This document shows, in pieces, positions 8,291-17,802 of a DNA stretch of 64,000 nucleotides. This DNA is from Hymenobacter sp. APR13 (GTDB lineage Bacteria > Bacteroidota > Bacteroidia > Cytophagales > Hymenobacteraceae): assembly GCF_000737515.1 (NCBI RefSeq), contig NZ_CP006587.1:4335001-4399000 (forward strand), read 5' to 3'. The notes beneath the pieces were generated by a model. The model had not been told where the DNA came from and made no database searches. It saw only the letters and a list, made by a program, of their open reading frames with translations. Position 1 is the first letter of the stretch, and the number at the start of each line of letters is the position of its first letter. Made by a program: the position numbers and the translations under genes.

Positions 8291-8833
8291 ATGGAAAAGG
8301 CAACTTTCGGAGCTGGCTGCTTCTGGTGCGTCGAGGCCGTGTTTCAGGACCTCGAAGGCGTGGAAAAAGCAGTGTCCGGTTATTCCAACGGGCGCATCGC
8401 CAGCCCTACGTACCGCGAAGTATGCAGCGGCCTGACCGGCCACGCCGAAGTGATTCAGATTACCTACGACCCAGCTATCATCAGCTTCGAGCAGCTGCTG
8501 GAGATATTCTGGAAAACTCACGACCCGACCACCCTCAACCGCCAGGGCGCCGATGCTGGCACGCAGTACCGCTCGGGCGTGTACTACCACAACGAGGAGC
8601 AAAAGCGCCTGGCCGAAGAGTACAAGCAGAAGCTCAACGAGGCCAAAGCCTTCGACCAGCCTATCGTGACGGAGATTGAGCCGCTCAAGAGCTTCTACCC
8701 GGCCGAGGACTATCACCAGAACTACTACAAGCAGAACGGCCGCGAGCCTTACTGCCAGTTTGTGGTGCGGCCCAAAGTAGATAAAGTGCGGGCCGTATTC
8801 GGCGACAAGCTCAAAAAGGGCGCCCTGCTGTAG
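8291..8833 (+). CDS. msrA: Peptide-methionine (S)-S-oxide reductase MsrA
   Basis: The 180-residue enzyme repairs methionine-S-sulfoxide in proteins. The active-site motif GAGCFWC is near the N-terminus (nucleophilic Cys10), followed by VSGYSNGRIASPTYREVCSG, DPTTLNRQGADAGTQYRS and the C-terminal YHQNYY, all diagnostic of MsrA. Cytoplasmic: no signal peptide is present from the ATG at 8291, which I prefer over an upstream in-frame start that would add an unrelated 20-residue tail. There is no fused MsrB domain. A perfect hairpin terminator follows. Confidence 0.97.
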   Translation: MEKATFGAGCFWCVEAVFQDLEGVEKAVSGYSNGRIASPTYREVCSGLTGHAEVIQITYDPAIISFEQLLEIFWKTHDPTTLNRQGADAGTQYRSGVYYHNEEQKRLAEEYKQKLNEAKAFDQPIVTEIEPLKSFYPAEDYHQNYYKQNGREPYCQFVVRPKVDKVRAVFGDKLKKGALL

Positions 8834-8852
8834 ACGCCCGAAGCTTCCACTA

Positions 8853-8888
8853 AAAAGCCCCGACCTGCACGTGCAGGTCGGGGCTTTT
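8853..8888. terminator. Bidirectional terminator after msrA
   Basis: A near-perfect palindrome with AAAAGCCCCGACCTGCA paired to its complement; A- and T-tracts on both sides let it serve msrA and the convergent gene at 8927. Confidence 0.95.
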
Positions 8889-8926
8889 GCGTGGAAGCGC
8901 CGGGCAGGGCCCACAAGTACCAGACG

Positions 8927-9718
8927 CTACCGCTTGATAGCAAACGGGCCGTTTTCCTGGCCCAGCAGATAGTACATGGCCACTTTGTCGAGCACGGCGC
9001 GGGTGGCCGGGGCCGCCATGTACTCCACGATGCGGCCGTTTTTCATCATGATGAAGCCGGATTGCTCGCCCGGGAACGCGCCGTCGGCACCCACCTCGGG
9101 CACCGGGGTCAGGAACTTGTGGGGCGCAATCCGGATGGTGCTTTCGTCTTCGGGCAGCACCAGAACGGTATTCTCCTGCCGCGGCTTGAAGCCGAACGTG
9201 GCCGAGTACGAGTAGTGCGGATTGTGGATCCAGTCGCCGTTGAGCACATAGTACTCGTCGGTACCGACGCGCAGGAACTCCCGCACCGAGCAGTTGATGA
9301 CAAAGCGCGGGGCCCGACGGTCCTGCAGGTTTTCCAGGATCAGGCGGGTGCGCGTGGGGTCCGAGAAGTCGGTGAGGGGCTGGGTGAGGCGGGCGGCGGT
9401 GGCCATCTCGCAGCCGGCGTACAGGTTGAGCAGCTGCTGGCGCCACTCGTTGAGGCCGCCCAGCTGGCGCGTGTCGCCCACGTTCAGCTCGGGCAGGTTG
9501 TAGGTGTAGGGGCCCGTTACGGCTACGCCGTTGGCCAGGCCCGCAAACCACTCTACTAAGTAGCAGGGCTGCACCGCACCGTCCACCCAGGGCAGGTCCA
9601 TATTGAAAACCACCTTGGTTTGCACCTCAGCGGCAGGCTTTTCGTATTCGGCAGCAATGTAGTTCCGGATTTCATCGCGGGCTTCCGCCGCCGATACCGG
9701 CCCAGATTTCGTGTTCAT
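8927..9718 (-). CDS. Conserved-looking protein of unknown function (263 aa)
   Basis: I do not recognise this family. The 263-residue product has no signal peptide or membrane segment. It is acidic to neutral and contains several Trp/Tyr-rich segments (FNMDLPWVDGAVQPCYLVEWF, shortened here; EYYVLNGDWIHNPHYSY) that suggest a compact soluble fold. Codon use matches its neighbours. The ATG at 9718 is preferred because the in-frame extension upstream looks non-coding. It lies downstream of dapD on the same strand, about 140 bp after the end of that gene, so it could be a separate unit. It ends at the terminator shared with msrA. Confidence 0.75.
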   Translation of the reverse strand: MNTKSGPVSAAEARDEIRNYIAAEYEKPAAEVQTKVVFNMDLPWVDGAVQPCYLVEWFAGLANGVAVTGPYTYNLPELNVGDTRQLGGLNEWRQQLLNLYAGCEMATAARLTQPLTDFSDPTRTRLILENLQDRRAPRFVINCSVREFLRVGTDEYYVLNGDWIHNPHYSYSATFGFKPRQENTVLVLPEDESTIRIAPHKFLTPVPEVGADGAFPGEQSGFIMMKNGRIVEYMAAPATRAVLDKVAMYYLLGQENGPFAIKR

Positions 9719-9857
9719 GGGGGTGGTGAAGTGATGAGGTAAACAGGGATAAAGGAACGAGGGGAAAGCCAATGATAGCGACTTGCCGGTTAACCGCAAC
9801 ACTTTGCGGGGCCCGATTATCCGGCATTTTCAGCCTTCCCCTCGTCCCTTCAGCACC

Positions 9858-10682
9858 TTACACCGCTACGTTGTGCTCGCGCAGGGCGTCGTTAAGGCTG
9901 GTTTTGAGGTCGGTGCTGGGCTTGCGCTGCCCGATGATGAGGGCGCAGGGCACCTGGTAGTCGCCGGCGGCGAAGTGCTTGGTGTAGGAGCCGGGGATAA
10001 CTACCGAGCGGGCCGGCACCGTGCCTTTGTACTCAACCGGCTCCGGGCCCGTCACGTCGATGATTTTGGTGCTGCCCGTGATAGTCACGCCGGCCCCGAT
10101 AACGGCCTCGCGGCCCACAAAGCAGCCTTCCACCAGAATGCTGCGCGAGCCCACGAAGGCGCCGTCCTCGATGATAACCGGCGCCGCCTGCACCGGCTCC
10201 AGCACCCCACCAATGCCCACACCCCCGCTCAGGTGCACGCCGGCCCCAATCTGGGCGCAGGAGCCCACCGTGGCCCAGGTATCCACCATGGTGCCCTCGC
10301 CTACCCAGGCGCCAATGTTCACGTAGCTCGGCATCATGATAACGCCGGGGGCCAGGTAGGCGCCGTAGCGGGCTACGGCCGGCGGCACTACGCGCACGCC
10401 CTGCTGCTCGTAGTTGGTTTTGAGGCGCATCTTGTCGCGGAACTCAAACGGGCCCACCTCGATGGTTTCCATCTGGCGGATGGGGAAGTACAGGATGACG
10501 GCTTTCTTCACCCAGTCGTTTACCAGCCAGCCGCCTTCCTGGTCGGCGGCGGGCTGCGCTACGCGCAGGCGGCCCTTGTCGAGCTCCTCGATTACGTGCT
10601 GGATGGCCTCGGTGGTAGTGGCATTCGTGAGCAGGCTGCGGTCGTTCCAGGCTGCTTCGATGGTTTGCTGCAGGTCGGTCAT
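9858..10682 (-). CDS. dapD: 2,3,4,5-tetrahydropyridine-2,6-dicarboxylate N-succinyltransferase
   Basis: The 274-residue enzyme belongs to the succinylase branch of lysine and meso-diaminopimelate synthesis. It has an N-terminal helical domain and then the left-handed beta-helix made of hexapeptide repeats (residues about 105-235: YVNIGAWVGEGTMVDTWATVGSCAQIG..., shortened), with the loop VLEPVQAAPVIIEDGAFVGS and the C-terminal RKPSTDLKTSLNDALR. Length and order match DapD of E. coli (274 aa). No other lysine genes are adjacent. Confidence 0.96.
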   Translation of the reverse strand: MTDLQQTIEAAWNDRSLLTNATTTEAIQHVIEELDKGRLRVAQPAADQEGGWLVNDWVKKAVILYFPIRQMETIEVGPFEFRDKMRLKTNYEQQGVRVVPPAVARYGAYLAPGVIMMPSYVNIGAWVGEGTMVDTWATVGSCAQIGAGVHLSGGVGIGGVLEPVQAAPVIIEDGAFVGSRSILVEGCFVGREAVIGAGVTITGSTKIIDVTGPEPVEYKGTVPARSVVIPGSYTKHFAAGDYQVPCALIIGQRKPSTDLKTSLNDALREHNVAV

Positions 10683-10688
10683 TCTTAC

Positions 10689-10806
10689 TGAATGGTTGAA
10701 TGGGTTAATGGTCGAATGGCTGTTTGTTCAGGAAGTGTGTAGCGCGCCCAACAGAACGACCAGCCAGTTACCCATCAAACAATTCAACCACTCAGCCGCA
10801 AACTTA
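10689..10806. repeat. Imperfect inverted repeat between dapD and the glycosyltransferase gene
   Basis: The left arm near 10689-10716 is a string of GAATGG-type units (TGAATGG, TTGAATGG, GTTAATGG, TCGAATGG). The right arm near 10779-10806 is its imperfect complement (about 18 of 22 positions). The units are 7-8 bp, so this is a looser relative of the heptamer repeats at 13083, 21901, 44648 and 57926. Confidence 0.5.
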
Positions 10807-10823
10807 CCATCTTCGCTGCCACA

Positions 10824-11969
10824 ATGCCGCATCTGCCGCCCCCAACCGTCATATTACTGGCCTCGGTGCTCAAGCCCCTGGACGATACCCGCATGTTCGG
10901 GAAGTTCGGACGCACCCTGGCTAGGCGGCCGGACACGGTGGTGCACGTAGCCGGGCGGGCGGCGCCCCACCCGGCCGATGCTCCGGCCAACCTGCACACG
11001 CACACGCTGCTACGCGGCACCCGCCTGAGCCTGGACCGGCTGCGGGCCCAGCTCCGCTACGGGCAGCTGCTGCGGCAGCTGCAGCCCGGGCTGGTGGTGG
11101 TGCACGCCCCAGAGCTGCTGCCGCTCACGCTGCTGTGGAAGGCGCTGGGCCGCGGCCGCCACTTCCTCTACGATGTGCGCGAAAACTACGCCCTCAACAT
11201 CCGGACGCAGCGTGTGTACCCGGAGTGGCTGCGCGGGCTGCTGGCCGGCGCGGTGCGGGCCCTGGAAACCCTGGCCGCCCGCCGCGCCGCCCGCGTGCTG
11301 CTGGCCGAACGCAGCTATGCGGCCGAGCTGCCCTTTGCCCAGCCCGAAAACACCGTAGTGCTGGAAAACAAGTACCAACCCCAACCCGGCGAGACACTGC
11401 CAGCCCAGACTGGCCCGATGCCGGCACCAGGCCAGCCCTTGCGGCTGCTGTATTCGGGCACCATTTCCGAGCTGAACGGCGTGTTTGAAGCCGTGGCGTT
11501 TGCGCAGAACCTGCGGCAGTATTGGCCTGAGGCGCAGCTTACCATTATCGGGTTCTGCCAGCAGCCGGCGGTCCTGGCCCGGTTGCGGCAGCTGGTAGCC
11601 GCAGAGCCGGGCGTTGTGCTCATCGGCGGCGACGTGCCGGTGCCGCACGCCCGCATCGTGGCCGAAATCCAACGTAGCCACCTGGGCCTGCTGCCCTATC
11701 GGCCGCATCCCAGCTCGGCGCAGTGCGTGCCCACCAAGCTCTATGAGTACCTAGCCCATGCCTTGCCCCTGCTGCTGCCGCCCAATCCGCTGTGGCAGCA
11801 GGTGGCCGCGCCCTACGCAGCGGCCGTAACCGTCAATTTCCCTCACGTTTCCAGCGAGTTTGTGGCGGAACTGATCAGCCACCGGTTTTACCCGGAAGGC
11901 CCGCCGGCCGCGGCCCTGTGGGCTGCCGAAGCCATAAAATTAGGCGCCGTGGTGGATTCTATCCGGTAA
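10824..11969 (+). CDS. Glycosyltransferase, GT-B fold (GT4-like)
   Basis: The 381-residue protein has the two-domain GT-B organisation. The N-terminal half contains LRQLQPGLVVVHAPELLPLTLL and a DVRENYA acceptor-side segment. The C-terminal half has LRLLYSGTISELNGV (the nucleotide-sugar domain start), AQLTIIGFC and the signature SSAQCVPTKLYEYLAHALPLLL, where the Glu of KLYEYLA is the usual donor-binding residue of GT4-type enzymes. The donor and acceptor are unknown. No other polysaccharide genes are next to it; fabH follows after about 95 bp. Confidence 0.85.
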   Translation: MPHLPPPTVILLASVLKPLDDTRMFGKFGRTLARRPDTVVHVAGRAAPHPADAPANLHTHTLLRGTRLSLDRLRAQLRYGQLLRQLQPGLVVVHAPELLPLTLLWKALGRGRHFLYDVRENYALNIRTQRVYPEWLRGLLAGAVRALETLAARRAARVLLAERSYAAELPFAQPENTVVLENKYQPQPGETLPAQTGPMPAPGQPLRLLYSGTISELNGVFEAVAFAQNLRQYWPEAQLTIIGFCQQPAVLARLRQLVAAEPGVVLIGGDVPVPHARIVAEIQRSHLGLLPYRPHPSSAQCVPTKLYEYLAHALPLLLPPNPLWQQVAAPYAAAVTVNFPHVSSEFVAELISHRFYPEGPPAAALWAAEAIKLGAVVDSIR

Positions 11970-12017
11970 CTGCCGACCTTTGCCGGCCGTTAGAGAGCGG
12001 ATAGCCTGTTTTTTCTT

Positions 12018-12025
12018 ACTTTCGG
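12018..12025 (+). promoter_or_regulatory. -7-like box (TACTTTCG) of fabH
   Basis: TACTTTCG fits the variant TAnnTTCG seen before several genes here and lies 39 bp before the fabH ATG. Confidence 0.45.
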
Positions 12026-12063
12026 CACCTCCTGCCCCGTTTCTCTGCCTAATTCCCTTCCTC

Positions 12064-13074
12064 ATGTCTACTCTCCGACATTCTGAAATTGCCGGCGTTG
12101 GCCACTACGTTCCCGAGCGGGTCGTAACCAACGCCGACCTCACCGAACTCATGGAAACCACCGACGAGTGGATTCAGGAACGCACCGGCATTCGGGAGCG
12201 ACGCTGGTTTGAGGAGGGCAAAGACACCACGGCCAACATGGGCGCCAACGCGGCCCGCAAGGCCCTGGAAATGGCGGGCCTCACGCCCGACGACGTGCAG
12301 ATGATTGTGTTTGCCACCCTGTCGCCCGACTATTTCTTCCCGGGCTCGGGCGTGCTGCTACAGCGCGAGCTGGGCATCGTGGCCCCCATTCCGGCCTTCG
12401 ACGTGCGCAACCAGTGCTCCGGCTTCGTGTACGCGCTGAGCATGGCCGACCAGTTCATCAAAACCGGCATGTACGATACGGTGCTGGTAGTCGGCTCTGA
12501 GATTCATTCGTCAGGCCTCGACATCAGCACCCGCGGCCGGGGCGTGTCGGTTATCTTCGGGGACGGCGCCGGCGCGGTGGTCCTGCGGCCCAGCACCCGC
12601 GAAGGCCACGGCATCCTCAGCACCCACCTGCACTCCCAGGGCGAGCACGCCGAGGAGCTGATTGTGAAAGAGCCCGGCTCCAATCGCAACAACCGGGTGG
12701 ACTACGTCATGGCCAACGAGCTCGACATGTACCCCTACATGAACGGCCAGAACGTGTTCAAGCACGCCGTGGTGCGCTTCCCGCAGGTCATCAAGGAAGC
12801 CCTCGACCAGAACGGCTACGAGTCCAAGGACATCGACATGCTGATTCCGCACCAGGCCAACCTGCGCATCACGCAGTTCGTGCAGCAGAAGATGGGCCTC
12901 ACCGACGACAAGATTTTCAGCAACATCCAGCGCTACGGCAACACCACCGCCGCCAGCGTGCCCATCGCACTGAGCGAAGCCGTGCAGGAAGGCCGCATCA
13001 AGCGCGGCGACCTGGTGTGCCTGGCCGCCTTTGGCTCCGGTTTCACCTGGGCCTCGGCGCTCATCAAATGGTAA
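12064..13074 (+). CDS. fabH: Beta-ketoacyl-ACP synthase III
   Basis: The 336-residue thiolase-fold condensing enzyme carries the catalytic triad of FabH: Cys118 in NQCSGFVYAL, His263 in IPHQANLRI and Asn293 in YGNTTAASVPIAL. It joins acetyl-CoA (or a branched acyl-CoA) to malonyl-ACP to start fatty-acid synthesis. The start at ATG 12064 gives the usual N-terminus (HSEIAGVGHYVPERVVTN). It is not in a fab operon here; the upstream glycosyltransferase and the downstream regulator have separate signals. The region SRNNRVDYVMANELDMYPYMNG matches the longer-insert FabH variants common in Bacteroidota. Confidence 0.94.
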   Translation: MSTLRHSEIAGVGHYVPERVVTNADLTELMETTDEWIQERTGIRERRWFEEGKDTTANMGANAARKALEMAGLTPDDVQMIVFATLSPDYFFPGSGVLLQRELGIVAPIPAFDVRNQCSGFVYALSMADQFIKTGMYDTVLVVGSEIHSSGLDISTRGRGVSVIFGDGAGAVVLRPSTREGHGILSTHLHSQGEHAEELIVKEPGSNRNNRVDYVMANELDMYPYMNGQNVFKHAVVRFPQVIKEALDQNGYESKDIDMLIPHQANLRITQFVQQKMGLTDDKIFSNIQRYGNTTAASVPIALSEAVQEGRIKRGDLVCLAAFGSGFTWASALIKW

Positions 13075-13082
13075 AGAAGACG

Positions 13083-13189
13083 ATTGAAAATTGAGAGTTA
13101 AGAATTGAAAAATGGCCGCTTCCTGACGCTACCACAGCTCAGAAGCGGCCGTTCTTACTTCCTGATTCTCAATTTTTAATTTTTAATTC
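13083..13189. repeat. Heptamer-repeat arms around the fabH terminator hairpin
   Basis: The left arm (13083-13110) is four 7-bp units, ATTGAAA, ATTGAGA, GTTAAGA, ATTGAAA. The right arm (about 13161-13189), read on the minus strand, gives ATTAAAA, ATTAAAA, ATTGAGA, ATCAGGA. Between them a GGCCGCTTC...GAAGCGGCC hairpin (about 13112-13152) can act as a terminator for fabH. The left and right arms are therefore inverted, degenerate tandem heptamers. Confidence 0.75.
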
Positions 13190-13195
13190 AGACAG

Positions 13196-13855
13196 ATGCC
13201 CAGCTTCACCGAGGAGAACTACCTGAAAGCCGTGTACAAGCTGGCCGAAGCGGCGCCGGGCTCGGACGTGAGCACCAACAGCATTGCCGAGGTGCTGCAG
13301 ACCCGCCCGGCCTCCGTCACGGACATGCTGCGCCGCCTCGGCGAAAAAGGCCTGCTGCACTACCAGCGCTACCGCGGCGTGTCGCTCACGGCCGAGGGCC
13401 GGCAGCTGGCGCTGCTCACCATCCGAAAGCACCGCCTATGGGAAGTGTTTCTGGTGCAGAAGCTGGGCTTCAACTGGGATGAGGTGCACGAAGTGGCCGA
13501 GCAGATGGAGCACATCGACTCGCCGCTGCTCGTGCGCCGCCTCGACGAGTTCCTGGGCTTCCCGCGCCTCGACCCGCACGGCGACCCTATCCCGAACGAG
13601 GACGGCGCCATGCTGCGCCCCAGCCACCGCCTCGTAGCCGACCTGCTGCCCGGCGAGCAGGGCCCGGTGGTAGCCGTCAAGAACACGTCGGTGGCCTTCC
13701 TGCAGTACCTCGATAAAGCCGGCCTCAAGCTGGGTTCCTATATTGAAGTGTTGGACAAAGTGGAGTTTGATAACTCTCTGGAAGTCAGAATAAACAACTC
13801 CGTCACCACCATGCTTTCGGCGGAAGTAAGCCGCAACCTGTTCGTGGCCGGCTAG
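13196..13855 (+). CDS. DtxR/MntR-family metal-dependent transcriptional regulator
   Basis: The 219-residue protein has the three parts of the DtxR family. The winged helix-turn-helix domain (residues 1-70) carries TNSIAEVLQTRPASVTDMLRRLGEKGLL. The metal-binding and dimerisation domain (about 71-150) holds RKHRLWEVFLVQKLGFNWDEVHEVAEQMEH, which contains the conserved His and Glu ligands. A C-terminal FeoA/SH3-like domain follows (about 150-219). Such proteins repress iron or manganese uptake genes when metal-bound. No transporter gene is adjacent, so the metal cannot be named from context. Confidence 0.92.
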   Translation: MPSFTEENYLKAVYKLAEAAPGSDVSTNSIAEVLQTRPASVTDMLRRLGEKGLLHYQRYRGVSLTAEGRQLALLTIRKHRLWEVFLVQKLGFNWDEVHEVAEQMEHIDSPLLVRRLDEFLGFPRLDPHGDPIPNEDGAMLRPSHRLVADLLPGEQGPVVAVKNTSVAFLQYLDKAGLKLGSYIEVLDKVEFDNSLEVRINNSVTTMLSAEVSRNLFVAG

Positions 13856-13916
13856 GAGTCCGGGCTGCTGGTAGCGGGCTGGTTTGCCGGAGGATTTATG
13901 CCCGGCCAGGGTTGCG

Positions 13917-13924
13917 TACCTTTG
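13917..13924 (+). promoter_or_regulatory. -7 box (TACCTTTG) of mnmE
   Basis: An exact TAnnTTTG lies 24 bp before the GTG at 13948. It also rules out the upstream in-frame TTG at 13912 as the start codon. Confidence 0.6.
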
Positions 13925-13947
13925 CGCCCGAACCAGCTGTTTTGCCT

Positions 13948-15339
13948 GTGGCCCTAGCCCATCCTCCCGCGCTTTCCGACACCATCATTGCCCTGTCTAC
14001 CCCGCCCGGCGCGGGGGCTATTGCGGTGCTGCGCCTTTCCGGCCCCGAGGCCATTGCCCTCACCGACGGCGCCTTTGCCGGCAAGCGCCTGCGCGACCAG
14101 CCGGGCCACACCCTGCACTACGGCACCATCCGCGACGCCGACCGGATTCTGGACGAGGTAGTAGTGTCGCTGTTCCGGGCCCCGCACTCCTACACCCGCG
14201 AGGACGTGGTGGAAATCAGCTGCCACGGCTCCGACTACATCGTGCAGGAGGTGCTGCGCCTCTTCACGCGGCGCGGCGCCCGGCTGGCCGAGGCCGGCGA
14301 GTTCACCAAGCGCGCCTTCCTGCACGGCGCCTTCGACCTGGCCCAGGCCGAGGCCGTAGCCGACCTGATTGCCGCCGACTCGCAGCTTTCGCACCAGGTA
14401 GCCATGCAGCAGATGCGCGGCGGCTTCTCGCGCGAGCTGAAAGACCTGCGGGGCCGCCTCGTGCAGTTCGCCGCTTTGCTGGAGCTGGAGTTGGACTTCG
14501 GCGAGGAAGACGTAGAGTTTGCCGACCGCACCGGGCTGGTGACGCTGCTGCAGGAAGTGCAGGCGCTGGTTCGCCGGCTGCTCCGCTCCTTTGAGCTCGG
14601 CAACGTCATCAAGAACGGCGTCACCACCGTCATTGCCGGGCGGCCCAACGCCGGCAAAAGCACCCTGCTCAACGCCCTGCTCCACGAAGAGCGCGCCATC
14701 GTCTCGGCCATTGCCGGCACCACCCGCGACCTGATCGAAGACGAGGTCAGCATCGACGGCATCCGGTTCCGGTTTGTGGACACGGCCGGCCTGCGCGATA
14801 CCACCGACGTGGTGGAGTCTATGGGCGTGGAGCGTACCATGAAGCGGGTATTGCAAGCTGCTTTGGTGGTATATCTGTTTGATATTACGACCACTACCCC
14901 CACCGAGCTTCAAGCGGAGATTCAGGCCCTGGGACTGGCCCCCGGCGTACCGGTGCTGGCCGTCGGCAACAAGCTCGACACCGCCTCCGACCCCGAGCTG
15001 GACGCCTTCCGCAGCCGCCCCGGCACCGTGCTCATTGCCGCCAGCCGCGGCGACGGCCTCGACGAGCTGCAGCAGGCGCTGCTGCAGCTGGTGCGCGGCG
15101 AAGGCCTCGACCGGCTGGGCAGCAGCACCATCGTCACGAACCTGCGCCACGCCCGCAGCCTGGAAGCCGCCGCGCTGGCGCTTAACGCCGTGCTGACGGG
15201 CCTGGCGACGGGTGCCGGCACCGAGTTGCTGGCCGCCGACCTGCGCCACGCCCTGGCGGCGCTGGGCGAAATCACCGGCGAAATTTCTTCCGACGATTTG
15301 CTGACCAGTATTTTCACCCAGTTCTGCATCGGTAAATAA
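13948..15339 (+). CDS. mnmE: tRNA modification GTPase MnmE
   Basis: The 463-residue protein works with MnmG to install the carboxymethylaminomethyl group at U34 of certain tRNAs. It shows the N-terminal tetrahydrofolate-binding domain (DTIIALSTPPGAGAIAVLRLSG; HSYTREDVVEISCHG), a helical domain, an inserted G domain with GRPNAGKSTLLNALL (G1), AGTTRD (G2), DTAGLRDT (G3) and NKLD (G4), and the C-terminal CIGK whose Cys is essential in the family. I start it at GTG 13948, because a -7 box lies just upstream of that position and downstream of the only earlier start. Confidence 0.96.
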   Translation: MALAHPPALSDTIIALSTPPGAGAIAVLRLSGPEAIALTDGAFAGKRLRDQPGHTLHYGTIRDADRILDEVVVSLFRAPHSYTREDVVEISCHGSDYIVQEVLRLFTRRGARLAEAGEFTKRAFLHGAFDLAQAEAVADLIAADSQLSHQVAMQQMRGGFSRELKDLRGRLVQFAALLELELDFGEEDVEFADRTGLVTLLQEVQALVRRLLRSFELGNVIKNGVTTVIAGRPNAGKSTLLNALLHEERAIVSAIAGTTRDLIEDEVSIDGIRFRFVDTAGLRDTTDVVESMGVERTMKRVLQAALVVYLFDITTTTPTELQAEIQALGLAPGVPVLAVGNKLDTASDPELDAFRSRPGTVLIAASRGDGLDELQQALLQLVRGEGLDRLGSSTIVTNLRHARSLEAAALALNAVLTGLATGAGTELLAADLRHALAALGEITGEISSDDLLTSIFTQFCIGK

Positions 15340-15535
15340 GGCGGAGCCAGTATCTTGCAGGCGAATTTTCGCTGGTAGCCACATTTAATCTGCATTAAAT
15401 TGCCGCTTAGCGTACTACCCGTACGGCCGGACTGCTTTTCTTTGCGGATACATTCATTCTCAAACAACCCAGGGGCACGGTTTGTAGTAGCAGTACTCAA
15501 ACAAGCTCAGGCTTTCCGGCTACCCGGTAATTCTT

Positions 15536-15543
15536 TAGCTTCG
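15536..15543 (+). promoter_or_regulatory. -7-like box (TAGCTTCG) of gltA
   Basis: TAGCTTCG matches the TAnnTTCG variant and lies 29 bp before the citrate synthase ATG. The 230-bp interval before it holds no gene. Confidence 0.5.
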
Positions 15544-15571
15544 CCCCCGAACCACCCTCTAATCCTCCTTT

Positions 15572-16861
<1,290 letters not shown>

Positions 16862-16874
16862 CAGCAAACTGCAC

Positions 16875-16928
16875 TAGAACAAGAAGAAGGCCCACTCTCG
16901 GTTGAGAGTGGGCCTTCTTCTTGTTCTA
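16875..16928. terminator. 25-bp perfect terminator hairpin after gltA
   Basis: Arms 16875-16899 and 16904-16928 pair perfectly around a 4-nt loop. The stem is symmetric and could stop transcripts from either side, but the insertion sequence starting at 16932 now separates it from the minus-strand gene at 17803-18162. Confidence 0.93.
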
Positions 16929-16931
16929 CTA

Positions 16932-17786
16932 GACTGTGTCTGAAAAGGGGTGTTATGTATCTTAGGGTATGGCAGCACGGTATGAGTTAACAGATGCCCA
17001 ATGGGCCGCGGTGGAAAGCGAATTGCCCCCACAACGTCTGGGGCGCCCCCGGCGCGATGACCGCCAGCAATGGAATGCCTTACTCTGGATCCTATGCACC
17101 GGAGCGCCCTGGCGGGATTTACCAGCACGCTACGGCCCCTGGCAAACGGCGTACGAACGATTTCGCCGGTGGGCCGCTGATGGCACCTTCGAGCGGGTGT
17201 TGCACCGCTTACGCCTGCGCCTGGATGCGGCCGGCTTGTTAGACCTGGACACGTGGCTGGTGGATTCGACCACGGTGCGGGCCACCAAAAGTGCGGCGGG
17301 CGGCACGAAAAAAAAGCCCAGTGCCTCGGGCGCAGCCGCGGCGGGCTGACCAGCAAGCTGCATGTAGTCTGTGATGGCGCGGGTACGCCGCTGGCCCTGC
17401 ATCTGTCGGCCGGCCAGCGGCATGATGGGCCCCAGTTTGAACCGCTTTGTGAACAGGTGCGGGTGCGTCGACGCCCACGTCAACTCCTGGCCGACCGCGG
17501 CTACGACGCGGTCCACATTCGCCACTGGCTCCGTCGTCGTCGCATCCGGGCCGTCATTCCACGTCGGCAACCAGCCGCAGGCCGTCGCTGTCGGCGGCGA
17601 GGACGGCCACCCCGAATCGAGCCAACTCGCTATGCGCGGCGCAATGTGGTGGAACGCTTCTTTGGCTCGCTCAAAGAACATCGCCGCGTGGCCACGCGCT
17701 ATGAGAAACACGACGCCCATTTCCTCAGCATGGCCTCGCTGGCCTGTATCCGCCGTATTTTGCAGCATCACTTTTCAGACACAGCC
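16932..17786 (+). mobile_element. IS5-family insertion sequence, 855 bp
   Basis: The element is bounded by imperfect inverted repeats. The left end GACTGTGTCTGAAAAG (from 16932) and the complemented right end GGCTGTGTCTGAAAAG (to 17786) match at about 18 of 22 positions. It is flanked by a TA on each side (16930-16931 and 17787-17788), consistent with a 2-bp target duplication. It carries two overlapping transposase frames joined by an A-rich slippery site, the arrangement of the IS427 group of IS5. It lies 3 bp past the gltA hairpin. Both frames and both ends look intact. Confidence 0.92.
16969..17349 (+). CDS. IS5-type transposase, first frame (orfA)
   Basis: The 126-residue product carries the N-terminal DUF4096-like region (YELTDAQWAAVESELPP, NALLWILCTGAPWRDLP, GPWQTAYERFRRW) and the first catalytic Asp in LVDSTTVRA. 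Near its end an A AAA AAG heptamer (17310-17316), within a run of eight As, is in the correct phase for -1 slippage. Slippage there would produce a fusion of about 273 residues containing the full DDE triad. Without slippage the protein ends in an Ala/Gly tail. Confidence 0.88.
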   Translation: MAARYELTDAQWAAVESELPPQRLGRPRRDDRQQWNALLWILCTGAPWRDLPARYGPWQTAYERFRRWAADGTFERVLHRLRLRLDAAGLLDLDTWLVDSTTVRATKSAAGGTKKKPSASGAAAAG

Positions 17787-17789
17787 TAA
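17253..17789 (+). CDS. IS5-type transposase, second frame (orfB)
   Basis: This is the -1 frame relative to orfA; the biologically meaningful part begins at the slippery site near 17313. It supplies GRSRGGLTSKLHVVCD, the second catalytic Asp in LLADRGYDA and the third acidic residue in RNVVERFFGSLK, which fits the R-(3)-E-(6)-K spacing of IS5 transposases. Its stop codon is TAA at 17787-17789: the TA is the presumed target duplication and the final A is flanking DNA, so the element itself does not encode its own stop. Confidence 0.85.
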   Translation: MAGGFDHGAGHQKCGGRHEKKAQCLGRSRGGLTSKLHVVCDGAGTPLALHLSAGQRHDGPQFEPLCEQVRVRRRPRQLLADRGYDAVHIRHWLRRRRIRAVIPRRQPAAGRRCRRRGRPPRIEPTRYARRNVVERFFGSLKEHRRVATRYEKHDAHFLSMASLACIRRILQHHFSDTA

Positions 17790-17802
17790 TCCGGAAAGCA
17801 GT

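Noticed and set aside
13912..13947. Upstream TTG start for mnmE
   Set aside because: A -7 promoter box covers 13917-13924, so transcription would begin downstream of that TTG; the GTG at 13948 also gives the conserved N-terminus.
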